NCBI GenBank assembly: GCA_944388135.1
Contig: CALXHP010000076.1
Location: forward strand, 1 to 34,491
Length of the DNA: 34,491 nucleotides
From: an uncultured Gemmiger sp.
Lineage (GTDB): Bacteria; Bacillota; Clostridia; Oscillospirales; Ruminococcaceae
Reading direction: 5' to 3'
In this document: piece after piece, positions 32,554 to 34,491 of the stretch
Numbering within the stretch: position 1 is the stretch's first letter
Layout: each line of letters begins with the position of its first letter
Program-made: the position numbers and the translations under genes
Notes under the pieces: model-generated
The model's input: the letters and a program-made list of their open reading frames with translations, nothing else
What the model was told of the DNA's origin: nothing
The model's database searches: none

Positions 32554-33672
32554 TTACTCCTTAAACGAATTCACAGCGTCGATGACGGCCTGGACCTGTT
32601 CTTCGGTCATGCCGTAGTACATGGGCAGGCTCAGTTCGGTGGCGGAGATCTCTTCTGCCAAAGGCAGCGCCCCCTTGGCCAGCCCCAGTTCCCGGTAGGC
32701 CCCCTGCAGGTGGATGGGGGTGGGATAATGCTTGTTGGTCCCGATGCCCAGCCCGTTCAGGTGGGCTTCCAGGGCATCCCGGTCCTTACAGCGCACCGCA
32801 AAAATGTGGAACACATGTTCGCAGCCTTCCGCCACCGTGGGCAATACCACCGCCGGGTTGGTGATCCCGGCGCAGTAGCGGGCCGCAATGCGGCGGCGCT
32901 CGGCGTTCATCCGGTCCAGGTGGGGCAGTTTGGCTGCCAGGAAGGCCGCCTGCATCTCGTCCAGACGGGAGTTCTGCCCTTTATAAATGTGATGATACTT
33001 GTAATCGCTGCCGTAGTTGCCCAGCGCCCGCACCTTTTTGGCCAGGTCGGGGTCGTTGGTGGTGACGCAGCCTGCATCTCCCAAAGCCCCCAGATTTTTG
33101 CCGGGGTAGAAGCTGAAACCTGCGGCATCCCCCAGGCTGCCGGAGCGGCGGCCCTGCCAGGTGGCGCCGTGGGCCTGGGCGGCATCCTCGATGACCTTGA
33201 GGCCGTGGGCTTTGGCGATGGTGTTGACGGCATCCATCTGGGCACACTGGCCGTAGAGATGTACCGCAATGATCGCCTTGGTACGGGGGGTGATGGCCGC
33301 CTCGATGCGGTCGGGGTCGATGTTGTAGGTAGCCAGCAGCGGCTCCACCAGCACGGGGGTGGCCCCCGCATAGCTGACGGACAGCACCGTGGCAATAAAG
33401 GTATTGGAAGGCACAATGACCTCATCCCCGGGACCAATGCCCAGCGCCTTGAGGATCAGGACCAGAGAATCCAGCCCGTTGCCGCAGCCGATGCAGTATT
33501 CCACACCGCAGTAGGCCGCAAAGGCTTTTTCAAAGGCTTCATCCTCGTGGCCTTCAATATACCAGCTGTTTTGTAAAACGCGATCAAATGCGCCGCGCAG
33601 TGCTCCATCCAGTTCCTTCTCCATAGGGCGGAAAGAGACAAAGGGCACGGAAATCGGTTGATTGGGCATCAT
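32554..33672 (-). CDS. fdtB: DegT/DnrJ/EryC1/StrS sugar aminotransferase, FdtB-like
   Basis: PLP enzyme expected to aminate the 3-keto sugar made by the FdtA-like isomerase, giving a dTDP-3-amino-3,6-dideoxyhexose. The 372 residues include [29 protein letters not shown], the phosphate loop [19 protein letters not shown]163 and Q166 in [10 protein letters not shown], and the PLP lysine K192 in [16 protein letters not shown]. Many 3-aminotransferases of this family share the GNGLDSL and [11 protein letters not shown] forms. ATG at 33672 is used, with GAGG six bases upstream; a longer in-frame start would cover the promoter-proximal leader. First gene of the operon. Confidence 0.88.
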   Translation of the reverse strand: MMPNQPISVPFVSFRPMEKELDGALRGAFDRVLQNSWYIEGHEDEAFEKAFAAYCGVEYCIGCGNGLDSLVLILKALGIGPGDEVIVPSNTFIATVLSVSYAGATPVLVEPLLATYNIDPDRIEAAITPRTKAIIAVHLYGQCAQMDAVNTIAKAHGLKVIEDAAQAHGATWQGRRSGSLGDAAGFSFYPGKNLGALGDAGCVTTNDPDLAKKVRALGNYGSDYKYHHIYKGQNSRLDEMQAAFLAAKLPHLDRMNAERRRIAARYCAGITNPAVVLPTVAEGCEHVFHIFAVRCKDRDALEAHLNGLGIGTNKHYPTPIHLQGAYRELGLAKGALPLAEEISATELSLPMYYGMTEEQVQAVIDAVNSFKE

Positions 33673-33731
33673 TACACGCCTCACTTCCCAAAAATTGACG
33701 GGCAGGCACACGCCGCCTACTATATCGTCTT

Positions 33732-33760
33732 ATTATACAACGATTCCGCCCCTTTCGCAA
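33732..33760 (-). promoter_or_regulatory. Promoter of the 14-gene polysaccharide operon
   Basis: Minus strand: TTGCGA (33755-33760), 17-base spacer, TATAAT (33732-33737). Leader of about 55 bases to the aminotransferase ATG. It begins five bases after the T-run of the DUF1540 terminator. Confidence 0.85.
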
Positions 33761-33764
33761 CCGT

Positions 33765-33802
33765 AAAAAAGAGGGCGTCCTCCCCCGGGGAGAGCGCCCT
33801 CT
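33765..33802 (-). terminator. Intrinsic terminator of the DUF1540 gene
   Basis: Stem arms 33770-33777 and 33795-33802 (AGAGGGCG with CGCCCTCT) plus an inner C-run/G-run stem, then T-rich sequence at 33765-33770 on the minus strand. Six bases after the DUF1540 stop codon. Confidence 0.93.
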
Positions 33803-33807
33803 GCGGC

Positions 33808-34119
33808 TTATTGGCGGCTTTGTCCTGCCGGTTTGCGGGTGGCACATTGGGGACCACAGCCGCATTCGTCGATACATACATGGTCGGCACAGCAGCACCG
33901 GCCTTCCAGATACTTACAGCCCTTGTCGTCACAGCGCACTTCGGTTTCCGCGGTGGCGGGAGCATTGTCGGTGGCCACATTGCCCATGCTCTCGTTACAG
34001 CGGTAGCTGCTGCAGACCGCATCTTTTTCCCCTGCATGGTGCACCTTGATACTGCCCAGGCAGCAGGCACCGGCTTTATTATGGCAGCAGTCGTACTGCG
34101 CACAGTCCAGATAAACCAT
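33808..34119 (-). CDS. DUF1540 cysteine-rich protein
   Basis: A 103-residue hydrophilic protein with 16 cysteines in two DUF1540-like blocks, one near 6-41 (CAQYDCCHNKAGACCLGSIKV, then CSSYRC) and one near 63-92 (CDDKGCKYLEGRCCCADHVC, then CGCGPQC), joined by an Ala/Thr/Glu linker. The cysteine spacing suggests small metal- or disulfide-stabilised modules. The family is widespread in Clostridia and its function is unknown. ATG at 34119 has a strong GGAGGT site. No good promoter is seen between it and the tRNA terminator, so its transcription start is unresolved. Confidence 0.85.
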   Translation of the reverse strand: MVYLDCAQYDCCHNKAGACCLGSIKVHHAGEKDAVCSSYRCNESMGNVATDNAPATAETEVRCDDKGCKYLEGRCCCADHVCIDECGCGPQCATRKPAGQSRQ

Positions 34120-34168
34120 CTTGAAACACCTCCGGCCCTAGTGTGCCCGGGGACGGGGAGGGATATAC

Positions 34169-34206
34169 AAAAAAACAGCGCTGTGCTGTAAGCACAACGC
34201 TGTTTT
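34169..34206 (-). terminator. Terminator after tRNA-Gln
   Basis: Minus strand: AAAACAGCG (as CGCTGTTTT, 34198-34206) pairs with 34172-34180, with an inner TGTGCT/AGCACA stem (34182-34187 with 34191-34196), ending in seven T residues (34169-34175). It begins at the CCA end of tRNA-Gln. Confidence 0.9.
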
Positions 34207-34280
34207 GGTTGGGCCGGCCGGATTTGAACCGACGGATGGAGGAGTCAAAGTCCTCTGCCTTACCGCTTGGCGACGGCCCA
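34206..34280 (-). tRNA. tRNA-Gln (anticodon TTG)
   Basis: Cloverleaf on the minus strand: acceptor TGGGCCG/CGGCCCA, D-arm, anticodon loop CTTTGAC between GAGGA/TCCTC stems, T-loop TTCAAAT. Discriminator A followed by an encoded CCA (34206-34208). Confidence 0.97.
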
Positions 34281-34281
34281 G

Positions 34282-34322
34282 AAAAAGAAAAGACCGTGCG
34301 GGACTGGGCCTACACGGTCTTT
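34282..34322 (-). terminator. Terminator-like hairpin between tRNA-His and tRNA-Gln
   Basis: Ten-base perfect stem AAAGACCGTG/CACGGTCTTT (34313-34322 with 34289-34298), 14-base loop, then T-rich TTTCTTTTTC on the minus strand down to 34281, directly before the tRNA-Gln 5' end. Confidence 0.75.
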
Positions 34323-34324
34323 GG

Positions 34325-34402
34325 TGGGGTGCCTAGAGAGATTCGAACTCTCGGCCTCCAGAGCCACAATCTGGCGCGCTAACCAACTGCGCCATAGGCA
34401 CC
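34325..34402 (-). tRNA. tRNA-His (anticodon GTG)
   Basis: Minus-strand cloverleaf with the extra 5' G typical of tRNA-His (34402) opposite C73, acceptor GTGCCTA/TAGGCAC, anticodon loop TTGTGGC in CCAGA/TCTGG, T-loop TTCGAAT, encoded CCA (34325-34327). Confidence 0.97.
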
Positions 34403-34408
34403 ACGAAA

Positions 34409-34482
<74 letters not shown>

Positions 34483-34491
34483 ACATGGTTC

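Noticed and set aside
30713-32617. A 634-residue plus-strand open frame across two GT2 genes and their junction
   Set aside because: Both minus-strand GT2 genes have full motifs, starts and stops; the antisense product has no recognisable domain.
34120-34171. Promoter for the DUF1540 gene at the TGTATAT sequence near 34163
   Set aside because: No -35-like element at a suitable distance, and the sequence overlaps the T-run of the tRNA terminator.

Overview
ORGANISM. The window looks like a chromosome segment of a moderately GC-rich Gram-positive gut Clostridia, probably Oscillospiraceae/Ruminococcaceae near Faecalibacterium, Gemmiger or Subdoligranulum. This is inferred from strong AGGAGG-type ribosome binding sites, an HPr-like protein of the Crh kind, a Tex protein, a DNA polymerase I without visible proofreading motifs, and a DUF1540 cysteine-rich protein. 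No lipopolysaccharide core genes are seen.

LAYOUT. (1) 1-11847 is housekeeping: rplM-rpsI (minus strand, consensus promoter and folded leader), an HPr-like gene with a long hairpin leader, a YfhO-type membrane protein overlapping tex (minus), a YfbR-type HD nucleotidase (plus), dusB (minus), and polA-tsaD (plus). (2) 11886-13565 is a GtrII-type multispanning protein that follows tsaD and ends at a strong bidirectional terminator. (3) 13608-19829 (minus) is an accessory block, partly more AT-rich: a DUF6020-like membrane protein, a UDP-GlcNAc 2-epimerase homologue, an acyltransferase-3, a Wzx-like flippase and a GtrB-like polyprenyl-phosphate glycosyltransferase. The last four form an operon with its own near-perfect promoter. 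(4) 20005-33672 (minus) is a tightly packed 14-gene surface-polysaccharide operon with a single clear promoter. (5) 33808-34482 (minus) holds the DUF1540 gene and tRNA-Arg, tRNA-His and tRNA-Gln, with terminators between units.

HOW THE GENES MAY WORK TOGETHER. The 14-gene operon has enzymes for a 3-amino-3,6-dideoxyhexose (FdtB-like aminotransferase, FdtA-like ketoisomerase, GNAT acyltransferase), several GT2 glycosyltransferases, a TupA-like ATP-grasp protein, a GtrII-type protein, a Wzm/Wzt-type ABC exporter with a C-terminal glycan-recognition extension, and then a GT6 (ABO blood-group family) glycosyltransferase with the bacterial NAN motif. The simplest model is a cell-wall glycopolymer built in the cytoplasm, carrying Fuc3NAc/Qui3NAc-like sugars and possibly an alpha-1,3-Gal/GalNAc cap resembling blood-group antigens, exported by the ABC transporter. 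GtrB, the flippase and the GtrII-type proteins could decorate it outside the membrane. The initiating transferase, rmlAB for the dTDP-4-keto sugar, and the wall ligase are not in the window.

Most notable: the GT6 in its operon context, the His15-less HPr with a structured leader, a degenerate copy of the dusB 3' end, near-symmetric divergent promoters, a 10-bp-phased T-tract array upstream of rplM, and a terminator-like hairpin inside the tRNA cluster.
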